A DNA stretch of 64,000 nt. It comes from Chrysemys picta bellii. Its lineage: Eukaryota > Chordata > Testudines > Emydidae. The DNA is taken from positions 18,224,836 through 18,288,835 of the forward strand of contig NC_088805.1 in assembly GCF_011386835.1 (NCBI RefSeq), read 5' to 3'. Position 1 is the first letter of the stretch, and each line of letters starts with the position of its first letter. A model generated the notes under the pieces. The model was given only the letters and a program-made list of their open reading frames with translations. It was not told where the DNA came from and ran no database searches. A program made the translations under genes and the position numbers. Positions 24,575 through 36,109 of the stretch are shown here, one piece after another.

Positions 24575-25712
24575 CTTCCTAGAAATATTATGATATGAAT
24601 ATGGCATAACTAAGATACCTTACATGACCCATCTTGCATAAAATATATCATTTGAAAGGTTATGATTTGCTGAATGTGATTATCCAATTTGTATAGATGC
24701 ATCATTTCTGTATCTGAAGTTAGGAATATTGACTATGTAACAATTACAACTGTGTGAGTACTTGGGGGAACGCCCACCAGACAGTAGGCAATCAGCCTGG
24801 ATGAGCCATTTAAGAAGGACAATAGAACTTTGAAGATACTAATCTCCCATCTTCCTGAGACGTTGCTTTGACACTGCAGGGTCATCTGATGATGTCACCA
24901 AAGTACCATTTTGGATACTGCTGATATTTTTCCACTGGAAAAAAGGTTTTTTGTCTTATGTAAATCCTACTTAAGGATGGGAAGTGAGTCAGTCAGGGCT
25001 CTTCTCCATTGCTTTGCGGCCCAAGGAGGAAGACTGCTGAAAGCACCTGAAGAGACAAAGAAACTAAACTGGGGAAAGGCAAGGGCTGAGTCCAGGCTGA
25101 GACAGGGGTCTAGTCTGTAAAGAGAAATAACTGGCACTCTAAGCTGCAGAAATTCTGTTACCTGCCAAAAACAACATTTAGGATGAAAAATTACATTTTG
25201 TACCTGTTTCTTTTGTGAATTAAGCTTAGGTTGTGTGTTTTTATTTGCTCAGTAATCTGCTTTGTTCTGTTTGCTATCACTTAAAATTTACCTTTTATAG
25301 TAAATAAATTTGTTTTAAAACCCAGTTTGTGCAATTCATATCTGGGGGGGTAGGGGGGGGAGCTGTGCATATCTCCCTCCACATTGAGGCAGGGGGGCAA
25401 TTTTTATGAGCTTATGCTGTACAGATCTCTCTATACAGAACAAGACAGTATAATTTTGGGTTTACACCCCAAAGGAGGTATGCACGTGAGTGCTGGGTAA
25501 AGTCCTGAACTGAATCCTCCCACACAGAGCTGCTCGTAGTCTGTCTGCAGCTGGGTGTGGCCTTACCTGTATTTGTGCTAGAGAAGGCTTGAGGGCCTGG
25601 CATAGCAAGGACAGAGTGAGGAAGCCCAGGCTGGTGGAACGGCGGGCTCAGTGGAACCCCAGCACATCAGGTGGCATCCTGGACAGAGGGTCCAACCTGT
25701 CACGCTTGGCTC
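24575..25712 (+). repeat. Possible LTR-like or retroelement-derived interspersed repeat
   Basis: The block starting near atgatatgaatatggcataa and ending near ccaacctgtcac has the feel of a turtle interspersed repeat with a polyadenylation-like aataaa at 25303-25308 and a following G-rich stretch. I recognise the pattern but cannot prove ends, TSD or coding; it could be a solo LTR. Strand is inferred from aataaa. Confidence 0.35.
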
Positions 25713-26425
25713 AGTCTTTTTATTTTATTTTTTTAACACAAAATGTACTTTTAATCCATTTAATTTTTTTTTCGTGAGAAAAGGATGGAAGAAATACGTC
25801 TTCTTTTTTTTTTTTTTGTCACCAATCTTCAATGTTCATTGGCACCTTTAAATAAAAACGCTAGGCAAAATTTTGATTTTAAATGTTGATCAACAATAAT
25901 ACTTAGCTCTCCTGGTATTTTTTATCCCTAAATCTCAGTTTTACAAAGAATAGCAAGTGTCATTATCCCTATTTTACAGGGACAAGTCACTTCATCTCAT
26001 TCCTTGGTTTCCTCTAGGTCATACCCTGTAAGTGTCAAAACTGGGAATAATAGATCTCCTGATTCTCTGGACATTGCCCTAATCGCTAGGCCCAGGTTGC
26101 CTCCATAACACCCTTTTTGGAGGGGTCATATGTTTAAATTTCTTATGTTAAAGTGATAGTGTTGGATACATTAAAATGCTTAACTTGTTTGCATTTCCAC
26201 ACTCTAATACTTTTTAAAAAGCTTGAATCAAAATACTCCTTGCCAGTCTTGTTCTCTTCCCTGTGTTCTGAATAGAGAGAAAATGCACTTTTCATAATTC
26301 CTTTCAGTGCCCGAACACTTTTCTGTGCATTAACATAATAGCAGTAATTAATTGTACAGCCAGAAGGGGAGCACAAAATATTTTTTGTGGTTCACAACTT
26401 TTTTAGTTTCAAAGAGATAGGATTG
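25713..26425. other. Intron with T-runs and a possible reverse MIR
   Basis: T-rich tracts at 25720-25820. The order attatccctattttacaggg near 25963, then cacttcatct and a later tcgctaggcccaggtt, follows a reverse-oriented MIR/L2-type pattern weakly. Confidence 0.35.
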
Positions 26426-26821
26426 GTAGCTACTAGGGCTGTCAATTAATCACAGTCAACTCATGTGATTAAAAAAATTAATCGCAATTTTAAAAAATCA
26501 TGATTAATCGCACTGTTAAACAATAGAATACCAATTGAAATTTATTAAATATTTTTGGAACTTTTTCTACATTTTCAAATATATTAATTTCAGTTACAAC
26601 ACAGAATACGAAGTGTACATTGCTCACTTTATTACTTTTGATTACAAATATTTGCACTGTAAAAATGACAAGAGATAGTATTTCAGTTCACTTCATACAA
26701 GTACTGTAATGCAATCTTTGTTATGAAAGTGCAGTTTACAAATGTAATTTTTTGTTGTTATATAACTGCACTCAAAAACAAAACAATGTAAAACTTTAGC
26801 ACCTAAAAGTCCACTCAGTGA

Positions 26822-27050
26822 TTGGTCGAACAAGAAATAGGACTAAGAGAAACAAGTTTGTTTATGTTTATGGGAGATAATGCTGCCCGCTTCTTATTTA
26901 CAATGTCATCTGAAAGTGAGAACAGTCATTCACATGGCACTGTTGTAGCTGGCATTGCAAGGTATTTACATGGCAGATATGCTAAATATTCATGTGCCTC
27001 TTTGTGCTTCGACCACCATTCCAGAGGACATGCTTCCGTGCTAATGATAC
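26822..27050 (-). pseudogene. Second, inverted copy of the hAT transposase C-terminal end
   Basis: The reverse complement of this stretch again reads as the hAT dimerisation region (strings such as aataagaagcgggcagcatt and tgccagctacaacagtgcca) and aligns with 27480-27712. The open frames on the opposite strand of both copies (26822-27058 and 27473-27709) resemble each other only because the arms are inverted repeats. Confidence 0.8.
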
Positions 27051-27261
27051 TTATTTAAAAATAAATAAAGAAATTTGTGACTGAACTCCTTGGAGGAGAA
27101 CCGTATGTCTCCTGGTTCATGGTTTTACCCGTATTCTGCCATATATTTTGTGTTATGGTGCTCTTGGATGACAACCCAGCACATGTTCATTTTAAGAACA
27201 CTTTCACTGCAGATTTGGCAAAACACAAGAAGGTTCCAATATCAGATTTCTAAAGATAGCT

Positions 27262-27713
27262 ACAACACTTGACCCAAGGTTTAAGAATCTGAAGTGCCTT
27301 CCAAAATCTGAGGGATGAGATGTGGCGCATGCTTTCAGAAGTCTTAAAAGAGCAACACTGATGCAGAAACTACAGAACGTGAACCACCAAAAAAGAAAAT
27401 CAACCTTCTGTTTGTGGCATCTGACTCAGGTGATGAAAATGAACATGCGTCGGTCCACACTGCTTTGGATCATTATCGCGCAGAATCCATCATCAGCATG
27501 GATGAATGTCCTCTGGAAAGGTGGTAGAAGCATGAAAGGACATATGAATCTTTAGTACGTTTGGCACGTAAATGCCTTGCGACGCCAGCTACAACAATGC
27601 CATGCAAACGTCTGTTCTCACTTTCAGGTGACATTGTAAACAAGAAGCGGGCAGCATTCTCTCCTGTAAATGTAAACAAACTTGTTTGTCTGAGCGATTG
27701 GCTGAACAAGTAG
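27262..27713 (+). pseudogene. hAT transposase C-terminal remnant
   Basis: Plus-strand translation in shifting frames gives LDPRFKNLKCLPKS, MWRMLSEVLKEQH, then LATPATT..PCKRLFSLSGD and IVNKKRAAFSPVNVNKLVCL, the last being the hAT_C dimerisation region that ends most hAT transposases. Stops occur near 27317 and in the Asp/Glu-rich stretch around 27420. The DNA-binding BED finger and first catalytic residue are missing. Confidence 0.8.
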
Positions 27714-28075
27714 GACTGAATGGACTTGTAGGCCTTTAAGTTTTACATTGTTTTATTTTTGAATGCAGTTATTTTTTTTGTATATAATTCTACATTTGTA
27801 GGTTTAACGTTCATGATAAAGAGATTGCACTTCAGTATTTGTATTAGGTGAATTGAAAAATACTATTTCTTTTTTTACAGTGCAAATATTTGTAATAAAA
27901 TAAATATAAAGTGAGCACTGTACATTTTGTATTCTGTATTGTAATTGAAATCAATGTAATTGAAAATGCAGAAAACATCCAAAAATATTTAAATAAATGG
28001 TATTCTGTTATTGTTCAACAGCATGATTAATTGCGTGATTAATTTTTTTAATCGTTTGACAGCCCTAGTAGCTAC

Positions 28076-30147
28076 TACACTGAAAATACACCTTCTCTTC
28101 CATTTATAATCTGGATGAAATTCTTAGCTAGCCAAAAGGCACTCTGGAATTTGTCCATTTTTGTTCAGGCAGTAGAAGCAATGTGGTGGGGCTTCATACA
28201 GATATTGTAATGGCACTGCCTATCTTTGTGTATTAATAGAGGACTTATTTCTCTAGGCCTGCTGATCTGGCATCTTTTCCAAGCACTAAATACATTCTAA
28301 AAGCAATTTAAAGGAGAGCACACTTTTTTTTTTTTTTAAACTCTAATCGCAAAATAAGACTACATAAGCAAGCCAGGTCAGATTTGAGTTCTGACCTTAA
28401 CTTGCCCTATTGTGTCTACTGCGAACATTAAATGTTAAAGTACTTTTGGGTAACTTTGGGTAAATGCTTGGTCTAAAATCACTACTTCAGCTCTCCTCAC
28501 CTTTCGACTGCTGTCTTTTTATTGCTTGGGTGTCCAAATGCTGAAAAAGATCCATGAGAACTTGTCAAGATTATTCCAGGAGGTCCATGTGATACTTTGT
28601 TTAGATGCTTTTCATTAAGACACCTTTGGAAACCACATTGTAGATACATTCAAAAAGTGTAGTGTGCATGAACGTTTTGGTTGTTCTTAACATCACTTCA
28701 AATACCAAATCTTAACCCATGAAAATTGGGATTTGTAATACAACACAGTCTCAAATTTTAGATTTGGCTCTAGAGTGCTGCAATAAGTAACAATAATCTT
28801 ATCTGTTCTAGAACATGCGGACATTTTTCTGGAGCACTTACAAAAATACTTGCAGTGGAAATTGTAGCACTTTACCTTGTTTCAGCATGTCGAAGGACTG
28901 TCTGAAATGGATCTCTTCCATGGTTCATACCAGTGGATTACACCATATTGCAGGTCAAATGACTAAAACTTGCACTAATGTGTATTTGAGATAAGTGATT
29001 CTCATGTTTAAAAATGCTAGTTAAAAAGGATATTCTTTCTGTTCTCTGAAAAAGTGTACTGTCAAGATTTTCTTGTGATGTGCTAACATGTTGGGAATGT
29101 ATCACTGTCACAGGCCCAGCTAAGCTCACCATGTTGTGTTTGGACCCATATGCTTGGGTCCATGTGCGTTTAGCTTCCCTGGATCTGAGTAGGCTCCACC
29201 CTGCCTCTTTCTTTGGCCTCTGGGCTCACTTCCTGGGCACAGATCTTGTCTGGCCCCACTTTCTGGAAGTAGGACCTTTGGGTCCAGCTGCCCCTAGTCC
29301 TCAAGATCAGTGCTGAACCTCCCCATGCTCCCCAGTAGCCTAACCACACCCTCCTCCGAGCTCCACCCTAGTGGGTGCTCGAATTCTGTTTAACCCTGTG
29401 GGATCGCTCAATAGTTGAAACCAATAAGAGAGACTTTACAGAGAGATTTCTAAATTAATCATTCTTTATTTTAGACTGCCCAACAGATATACATGCAGAG
29501 TAAGAAATACTCGTATGCCATTCTGTTTCCTCACCACTCTGTAGCAGGCTCTTTGAGCTCTGGTCAAGTGAAAAATTCCTTGAGAATTTGATCAATGTCC
29601 TTACAGGGTGCCAGGTCTCCTCTCCTGGGCTTCATTCCTCTCTTTTGTTCTGGTCAGTGAGAGAGTTACTCAGAGCAGACCTAGTTCTTTTATAACCTTC
29701 AGCCCCTTGTCAGGTGATCTGTTGCTTAGTTACCAGCCCACCTAGGAGAAAGGGTTTCCGTGGATGGTAGCCAGCTCTTTGTCCGTGGGTGCTTCCATTT
29801 CAATTGAAGGTCATCAAGGTTTAATGACTGTCTATTGTTAGGCCTCTACTAGGTGCCAGAATTACTCCTGACACCTGTTTCAGCTCCATGAGGAGTCTAC
29901 AGAGCCAATGTGAAGGCACAAAACAGTTAGACTCAAAATGGCTTTTACAAAAATCAGATTGATATAGTTACATGCAAACGTATACTAATCTGTCATAACT
30001 GACCTTAAAATTCTTTTTTAATAGATGTACTGTATCTAGTTTAATAGAAATAAAAGGCTGAGGAGACTTGTTGGATTGGCCTGTTCATTTTCCCCCATAA
30101 CCAGTGCAGGGCTATTATCTACAGTTCATATTCTCAAGCAATAAACA
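28076..30147. other. TANGO2 intron; possible LTR-like block at about 29104-29880
   Basis: A T-run lies at 28325-28337. From tgtcacaggcccagctaagc (29107) to about 29880, C-rich then mixed sequence including a reverse polyadenylation-like tttatt suggests a minus-strand LTR or other interspersed repeat, but ends and TSD are not found. No host exon recognised. Confidence 0.3.
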
Positions 30148-30155
30148 CATTCACC

Positions 30156-30429
30156 TATAGGTGCCAACTCTGTAGGTGCTCCGGGGCTGGAGCACTCATG
30201 GAAGAAAAAAAATAGTGGGTGGTCAGCATCCACCAGCCAGAGCTGTTTGGTGTCACCTCCAATCAGCTGTTTGGTAGCTCAGGGAGCGGTTGCGGGAGGG
30301 TGCAGAACAGTGATGGTGGGTGGAAGGGGCCTCTGGGAGGGGACGGAGGGGGGGGAAGAGGTGGAGCCAGGGCAAGGCCTTGGGAGAGGGGTGGAGCACT
30401 CCTGGGAAAAATAAAAGTAAGCACCTATG
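30156..30429. mobile_element. hAT-type non-autonomous element with 8-bp TSD
   Basis: Ends tataggtgcc and agcacctatg (inverted, imperfect) are flanked by the perfect 8-bp duplication cattcacc at 30148-30155 and 30430-30437. The 274-bp interior has the block ggtgctccggggctggagca. A related, other-orientation fragment lies at about 62063-62215. Confidence 0.88.
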
Positions 30430-30437
30430 CATTCACC

Positions 30438-32817
30438 ACTACCGTTGGGAGGATTTTACATTCTAGTAACTTCATTTATGGAGCGGTTTGTCTGACAGCT
30501 TTTATTAGTACTGAATTAAATACAAAGCCTAATGTGGATTTTTGTGTCACGCTATTAGACCTCTGCCCTGTTGCACCTCAGAACTTGCTGATTTGCCCTT
30601 TATTTGTACCCTTTGTCTACAGTCTTTTTATATCCACGCTACTTTGTTCTTTTAGTGTAACTGAAGCACTGTATCATATGCTAGGGAATGCCTACCTGGA
30701 CTATAATAAAAAGTGGCGTGCTGGCATCACATCTTACCTAACTACACTATGCATATCTTACGAATAAATATTACAGGTTTCAGGCTTCAAAGCTATAATC
30801 ACATAATCTTTTTTATTATGGAATTGAATTATATCACAGGAAATTGCTTTAATGGACTGATTTGTCATGTTTTCATCTCCCTGCCGCCACATTAAAATGT
30901 TACATAATCTTAACCCAATTGAAATATTTAGTTATTTTTAGGATTGATATAATTTATTTGGTCATAAGGGTCATTTAAATTGCTCCTTTTTTGTATGATT
31001 AGTGTGTTACAGGAGACAAAATGAACATGTTTTAATTTTAGCAGCACTCTGTAGTGTTTGAATTAAACTTTTAGTTTCTATTATATGTATTGATTTATTG
31101 GTAAGTCTTAAGAGGTTTCATTTTAAATTGCATTTCAATTCAACAAACAAACTATGGTTTTATGTCTTGAATTTTTGAAACTAGCTGGAGCTTCAGGAAA
31201 CCACTGCTTCCAATTTAGCTTTGAAAGCTAGATATGTTTGTTTATTTTTATATAAAATACATTTTTATGAATGTATATAAGAGAGTTCATTTACATCTAA
31301 GCAAGATGACAATTTCTAAGCTAAGATTCTAGAGTAGAAATATCCAGAAGAGAAGACACTATGCGACACTAAAGTCAAAGAATTATCATGGCAATTAAGT
31401 GGCATTCAAAGAGGAAAATACATATACTTTGTATTTTTCATCTGGGATTTGTGAGCTCTCTGTAAATAATTAAGCGTCGTGCTCTCATTAAGGACATCAC
31501 TGTAGCATTAACTTACAATTTCTCTGCGCTTCCTAGCTTATCTCCATTTTAATCTTTCCATGTAGTATTTTAACACAGAAATTGACTAGCAACTCATGTT
31601 TGGGATTTAAAATGTTAGGAGGTCCAGAAACTTGTTACATATAATGTCAGTAAATTTTTACACAGAACAAACAAGTGAGATCTTATTGAGGTTTATTTTG
31701 AAACCAGTTCTGTTTCATATATTGTGAAGTGACTTTGAAAATGGAACTAGATGCATAGGGCCGCCAGTGTACAAAATTGATTAACCCAAAGTAGTAAGGT
31801 GACTGTGAAGAAGATATTGAAATAGGAATATTTGAAAAGGCTAAGGAAATCTACATTTACCAAGAAGCTAGCATTTCATTTTTCATGAAATGTCAAGTGA
31901 CACAGTGGGAAAGAATGGGGCAAGTACAGTCTATACCAAATTCTCTTTTTAAAAAAAACAACAAAAAACCCCAGGCAAAATGGCTGATGGTGAGCAATAG
32001 TAGGAAGATGCTGTATGTAGGTCACAGTGCACAGCTGCAGCATGGAAAGTCAGCAGTGGTAATGTACATGTATGTATAAAGGGAACAAGTTTTGTGTGGG
32101 AAGGAGAATTCCAAAATCTTATACAGAACTTTAAGAATGTTTTCAGACACTTAACTTAAAAGGCAATCAGGTAAAGCAGCGTGATATAGTGAGGGGTAAC
32201 TAGATTAATTCATGATGAAGGGTTCATACATAAACGTCTTATACTTGGTGGTTGAGGTTGCACAAGGGAAACTGTTACAGATAGGGATGTGATCTGTTCT
32301 GTGGAGTGAGAGAATATAGTGCAAGGTCATTAAATGAACCAGGGAGAATTATTAAGAGTGGTTCTAGACTCTGTCACATTCCAATAATTGTCATCCATTT
32401 GATATAGAGGTAGATAACTATTTTAAAGCAAAGGTCAGTGTGTAAAAAATATAGATGTGCAATTGCCTAAGAGCGTTGTATATGATGTAAAGGAAGGAAT
32501 GGACTACGTGGGCCAATAACTTTCTCTATAGAGAGATCTGACTTTATATAAACTTTTACAAACAAAATGGGCTCCACTCTTTTAAATATGCAAGTACGTT
32601 TACTGTTTATGAAAGTGAAGCACCAATAAATAGCCCTACAGATACAGAATCAGTAGATGTATTGTAAACTCCCCTTTTCCACTAGCAAAAGTGCAAGGGC
32701 TATCCACCTATACAAGGCATGCAAGAATCAATAATTCAAGATTTAATGCAAGGATTGTGTGTAGATAAGAGCACTCTTGTGCATTCCATGTAAGACACTT
32801 TCACTTTTTCTGGGATG
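30438..32817. other. TANGO2 intron, no gene or clear repeat recognised
   Basis: AT-rich and unusually free of recognisable elements. Confidence 0.45.
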
Positions 32818-32825
32818 GGCTATAC

Positions 32826-33585
32826 TGGGGGTGGGCAAACTTTTTGGCCCAAGGGCCACATCTGGGTACGGAAATTGTATGGCAGGCCATGAATGCTCAC
32901 AAAAGTGGGGGTGGGGTGCGGGAGAGGGTGCAGGCTCTGGGTGGGGATGTGGGCTCTGTGGTGGGTCCAGAAATGAGGAGTTCAGTGTGTGGGAAGGGGC
33001 TCCAGGCTGGGGCAGGAGGTGGGGGAGGGGGCTCGGGCTGGGCATGTGGGCTCTTGGGTGGGGCTGGGGATGAGGGTTTGGGATGCAGGAGGGTGCTCCA
33101 GGCTGGGACCAAGGGGTTCGGAGAGCAGGAGGAGGATCAGGGCTATGGGAGGGGATCGGGTGTGCAGGCTCTAGGCGGTACTTACCTGAAGCAGCTCCCA
33201 GAAGGAGCAGCACGTCCCCCTCCGGCTTCTATGCGGAGGCACAGCCAGGCAGCTCTGCACGCTGACCCGTCCTCAGGCGCCGCTCCTGCAGCTCCCACTG
33301 GCCGTGGTTCCCAGCCAATGGGAGCTGCAGGGGTGTCACTTGGGGTGGGGGCAGAGTGCAGAACCCCTTGGTTGCCCCTATGTGTAGGAGCCGGAGGGGG
33401 GACATGCCGCTGCTTCCAGGAGCCAAGGTACGCACAGAGCGGGGAAGCCCCCAGTCCCCGCTCTCCAACTGGAGCTCCCGAGCGGGGCAAGTCCCGGACC
33501 CTGCTCCCCGGCGGGAGCTCAAGGGCTGGATTAAAATGTCTGAAGGGCCGGATGCGGCCCCTGGGCCATAGTTTGCCCACCTCTG
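32826..33585. mobile_element. hAT-type non-autonomous element with 8-bp TSD (family of 38469)
   Basis: Starts gggggtgggcaaactttttg after its first base and ends tagtttgcccacctctg, flanked by the perfect 8-bp duplication ggctatac at 32818-32825 and 33586-33593. The 760-bp interior has a G-rich degenerate tandem half (32905-33180) and a GC-rich half (33180-33500). Long overlapping open frames on both strands are a composition effect. Confidence 0.9.
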
Positions 33586-33593
33586 GGCTATAC

Positions 33594-33904
33594 TCTTCTC
33601 ACCAAAGGCTTGAGTTTCAGCAGAATATGTTGTTAGTACCACCACAGTGGGAGTCTTATGTGAATCTAACAACTCATAATTCTATCTTCCCTATAGTGCC
33701 ATTTACTTAGAATTACAGATTGCTAATTGCACACATCTTCTACTTGTAAAATGTTTCTGAATCTGTTCTAGATTTTCAGGAATGCTACTTTTTGGTAGTG
33801 CAAGTGCTCAATACATTTAAAAACTACAATGAAACTTTAAATTGCCTATTGACTTTTTTTTTAATGAAGGGAAACCAAGATAACTACTGCAGGACATGTG
33901 CCTG

Positions 33905-33943
<39 letters not shown>

Positions 33944-34739
33944 CTGTGTGACCATTTCAAGATACCACAGATTCCTACAGTTCTGCTTATGGGACCAACA
34001 CAATGCTAAAATAAGCGCAGTAAATAAGATTTTGAACCAAAAACAAATACACTGAACCTACACAGTGCCAATAAGCTGCCAAGAGACTATTTCTGTTTTG
34101 GTGGGTGAGGGAGAACCAGGAATAATTTTGGTTTTTCTAGGTCTGAAAGAAATTAGCTAATGTTATTGGCAAACCAAATGGTAATTGGTATTAAAGCTAC
34201 AATACTGAACATAAAACTGGCTTAGATAAATGGTTTACAAACATTAGTAGTCATTGTACCTATATTCCAGTGAATTAATTGCTTTCAGAATAAAGGATTC
34301 TTGTGGATCACTGAAATTACTTTATAACGAACAAATACATTAAAAATAATTGTCTCCGAGATCACCCTTAAAATACTTAAGAATTTGCTCCTTCTTGACT
34401 ACTTTTCACACTAAACGTATTGGGCCTTTGTTCCCCCCATTCTTTGCTTTGGCATGAAGAAGGCAGTTATTTGCGGTCATTTAGTGGTGTTAGCTTGTGT
34501 GGGCTTTTTTGGTAGGTGGGTAAAAACATTGTGAAGTTATGCTTAAACAGTTAGGGCTTTCTGTGAAGAAGGAACTATTCATTTTTAGTAAGCAGTGACA
34601 CTTTATTTTTAAGAATCTCCTATCCCACATTATGTATGTACATGGGAAGTCCTTTTATATATTGATTTTTCTGCTTAACAAAACCAGTTCTACTGTCAAG
34701 ATGATACTTGATTTTATCTGTAGCAGAAAAAAATCATAT
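33594..34739. other. TANGO2 intron with a (CT)n microsatellite at 33905-33939
   Basis: The dinucleotide tract is about 17 uninterrupted CT units. The rest is ordinary AT-rich sequence. Confidence 0.6.
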
Positions 34740-34747
34740 TGGATAGG

Positions 34748-36101
34748 TAGGTTCCTACCAAATTGTCCATTTTGGTCAATTTCACGGTCAGATGATTTAA
34801 AAAATAGTAAATTTTATTGTTTCAGCTATTTGAATTTGAAATTTCACAGTGTTATAATTGTAGGGGTACTGACCGAAAAACGTTTGGGGTGGCGTGTTTG
34901 CAAGGTTATTGTGTGGGGGGGAGTCATGGTACTGCTACCCTTACTTCTGCACAGCTGCTGGCGACGGCGCTGCCTTCAGAGCTGGGCTCCTAGCCAGCAG
35001 CCGCCGCTCTCCAGCTGCCCAGGTCTGAAGACAGCGCCGTCGCCAGCAGCAGCGCAGAAGTAAGGATTGCCTGGTATGGTATTGCCTCTCTTGCCTCTGC
35101 TCTGCTTCCTGCAGTCAGCAGCCACCGCTCTCTGGCCGCCCAGCTCTGAAGGCAGCAGCGTAGAAGTAAGAGTGGCATGATAAGGTATTGCCTCCCTTAC
35201 TTCTGCGCTGGTGCTGGCAGGGCGCTGCCTTCAGAGCTGGGCACCCAGCCAACAGCTGCTATACTCCAGCCAGGGCCGGCTCCAGGCACCAGCCGAGCAA
35301 CCTCGTGCTTGGGGCGGCAGATTCCAAGGGGCGGCATTCCGGCTGCCCTTTTTTTTTTTTCTTTTTCTTTTTGGTTTGCCGCTCCGACCGCCCTGTAGGG
35401 GGCAGCGGCGCAGAGGAGGGGAGCCCCCTGCAGCAAACTCGGCAGGGCAGCCCGCGTCCTTCCCTCCCAGCCGACCGGAGCGGCACAGAGCCCTCCCGGC
35501 AGGTGGTGCAGCGGGAGGGGCTGCGGGGCGAGCGCCCCACTGAAGCCCTGGACCCCCCTCTCTCTCTGCCCCCGACTCCCTTCCCCTACTCCTCCACTAA
35601 ACCGGGCGCGCACTCCGCTGCACGTCTGCAGCACAGGGAGTCCCCCTGCACCCTGGCTCCAGCCGCCCTGCAGGTTGTTGTTTTTTTTTTTTTCTTCCTG
35701 CTTTGCTGCTCTGGCCAGCCCGCAGGTGTTTGTTGTTGTTGGGTTTTTTTTTGTTTTTGTTTTTTTTTTTTGCTTTGCCGCTCCAGCCCCCCTGCAGTGT
35801 TTTTTTTTTTTTTTTTTGCTTTGGGCGGCAAAAAAGCTAGAGCTGGCCCTGCACCCAGCTCTGAAGGCAGCACAGAAGTAAGGGTGGCAATACTGCGACC
35901 CCCCCCCCTAAAATAACCTTCTGACCCCCTGCAATTCCCTTTTGGGTCAGGACCCCCAGTTTGAGAAATGCTGGTCTCCTCTGTGAAATCTGTATAGTAT
36001 AGGGTAAAAGCACACCAAAGACCAGATTTCATGGGGGGGACACACACAAGATTTCAGGTCTGTGATGCGTTTTTCATGGTCGTGATTTTGGTAGGGCCCT
36101 A
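34748..36101. mobile_element. hAT-type element, host of a nested insertion, 8-bp TSD
   Basis: Starts taggttcctaccaaa and ends tttggtagggcccta (inverted), flanked by the perfect 8-bp duplication tggatagg at 34740-34747 and 36102-36109. The interior has duplicated GC-rich blocks (cttacttctgc, gctgccttcagagctgggc and their inverted forms) between 34940 and 35260 and again at 35856-35890. It is split by a second element at 35271-35851. Confidence 0.9.
35271..35851. mobile_element. Nested element with cagggccggct-type ends inside the hAT-type element
   Basis: Begins cagggccggctccaggcacc and ends gctagagctggccctg, imperfect inverted repeats shared with 16192 and 49333. Several T-runs with ttttgctttg/ttgctttgccgctc units fill 35340-35840. 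Flanks actccagc and cacccagc agree at five of eight bases, so the duplication is only suggestive. The long frames here are GC-composition artefacts. Confidence 0.75.
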
Positions 36102-36109
36102 TGGATAGG

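Larger units (their letters stand above)
26434..28067 (+). mobile_element. hAT element with about 600-bp inverted arms (double 3' end), transposase broken
   Basis: The 1634-bp element starts tagggctgtcaa and ends with the inverted ttgacagcccta, flanked by the perfect 8-bp TSD gtagctac at 26426-26433 and 28068-28075. The centre and right side decode, with stops and shifts, as the C-terminal half of a hAT transposase (LDPRFKNLKCLPKS near 27270, then the hAT dimerisation segment). The left arm (26434 to about 27050) is an inverted, diverged copy of the right arm (about 27480-28067). Both ends therefore derive from the same 3' end, and the N-terminal half of the transposase is absent. Confidence 0.88.

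Noticed and set aside
24575..25712. Endogenous retrovirus
   Set aside because: No gag, pol or env coding and no proven LTR ends; kept only as a low-confidence repeat.
26822..27709. Similar open frames at 26822-27058 (+) and 27473-27709 (-) suggesting a gene pair
   Set aside because: They are antisense to hAT transposase remnants and resemble each other because the element's arms are inverted repeats.
32743..33710. Long overlapping frames on both strands (up to 288 codons)
   Set aside because: They lie in the G-rich interior of a hAT-type element and are low-complexity Gly/Pro/Arg translations.
35188..35916. 242-codon + strand frame
   Set aside because: Crosses the edge of a nested transposable element and poly-T tracts; composition artefact.
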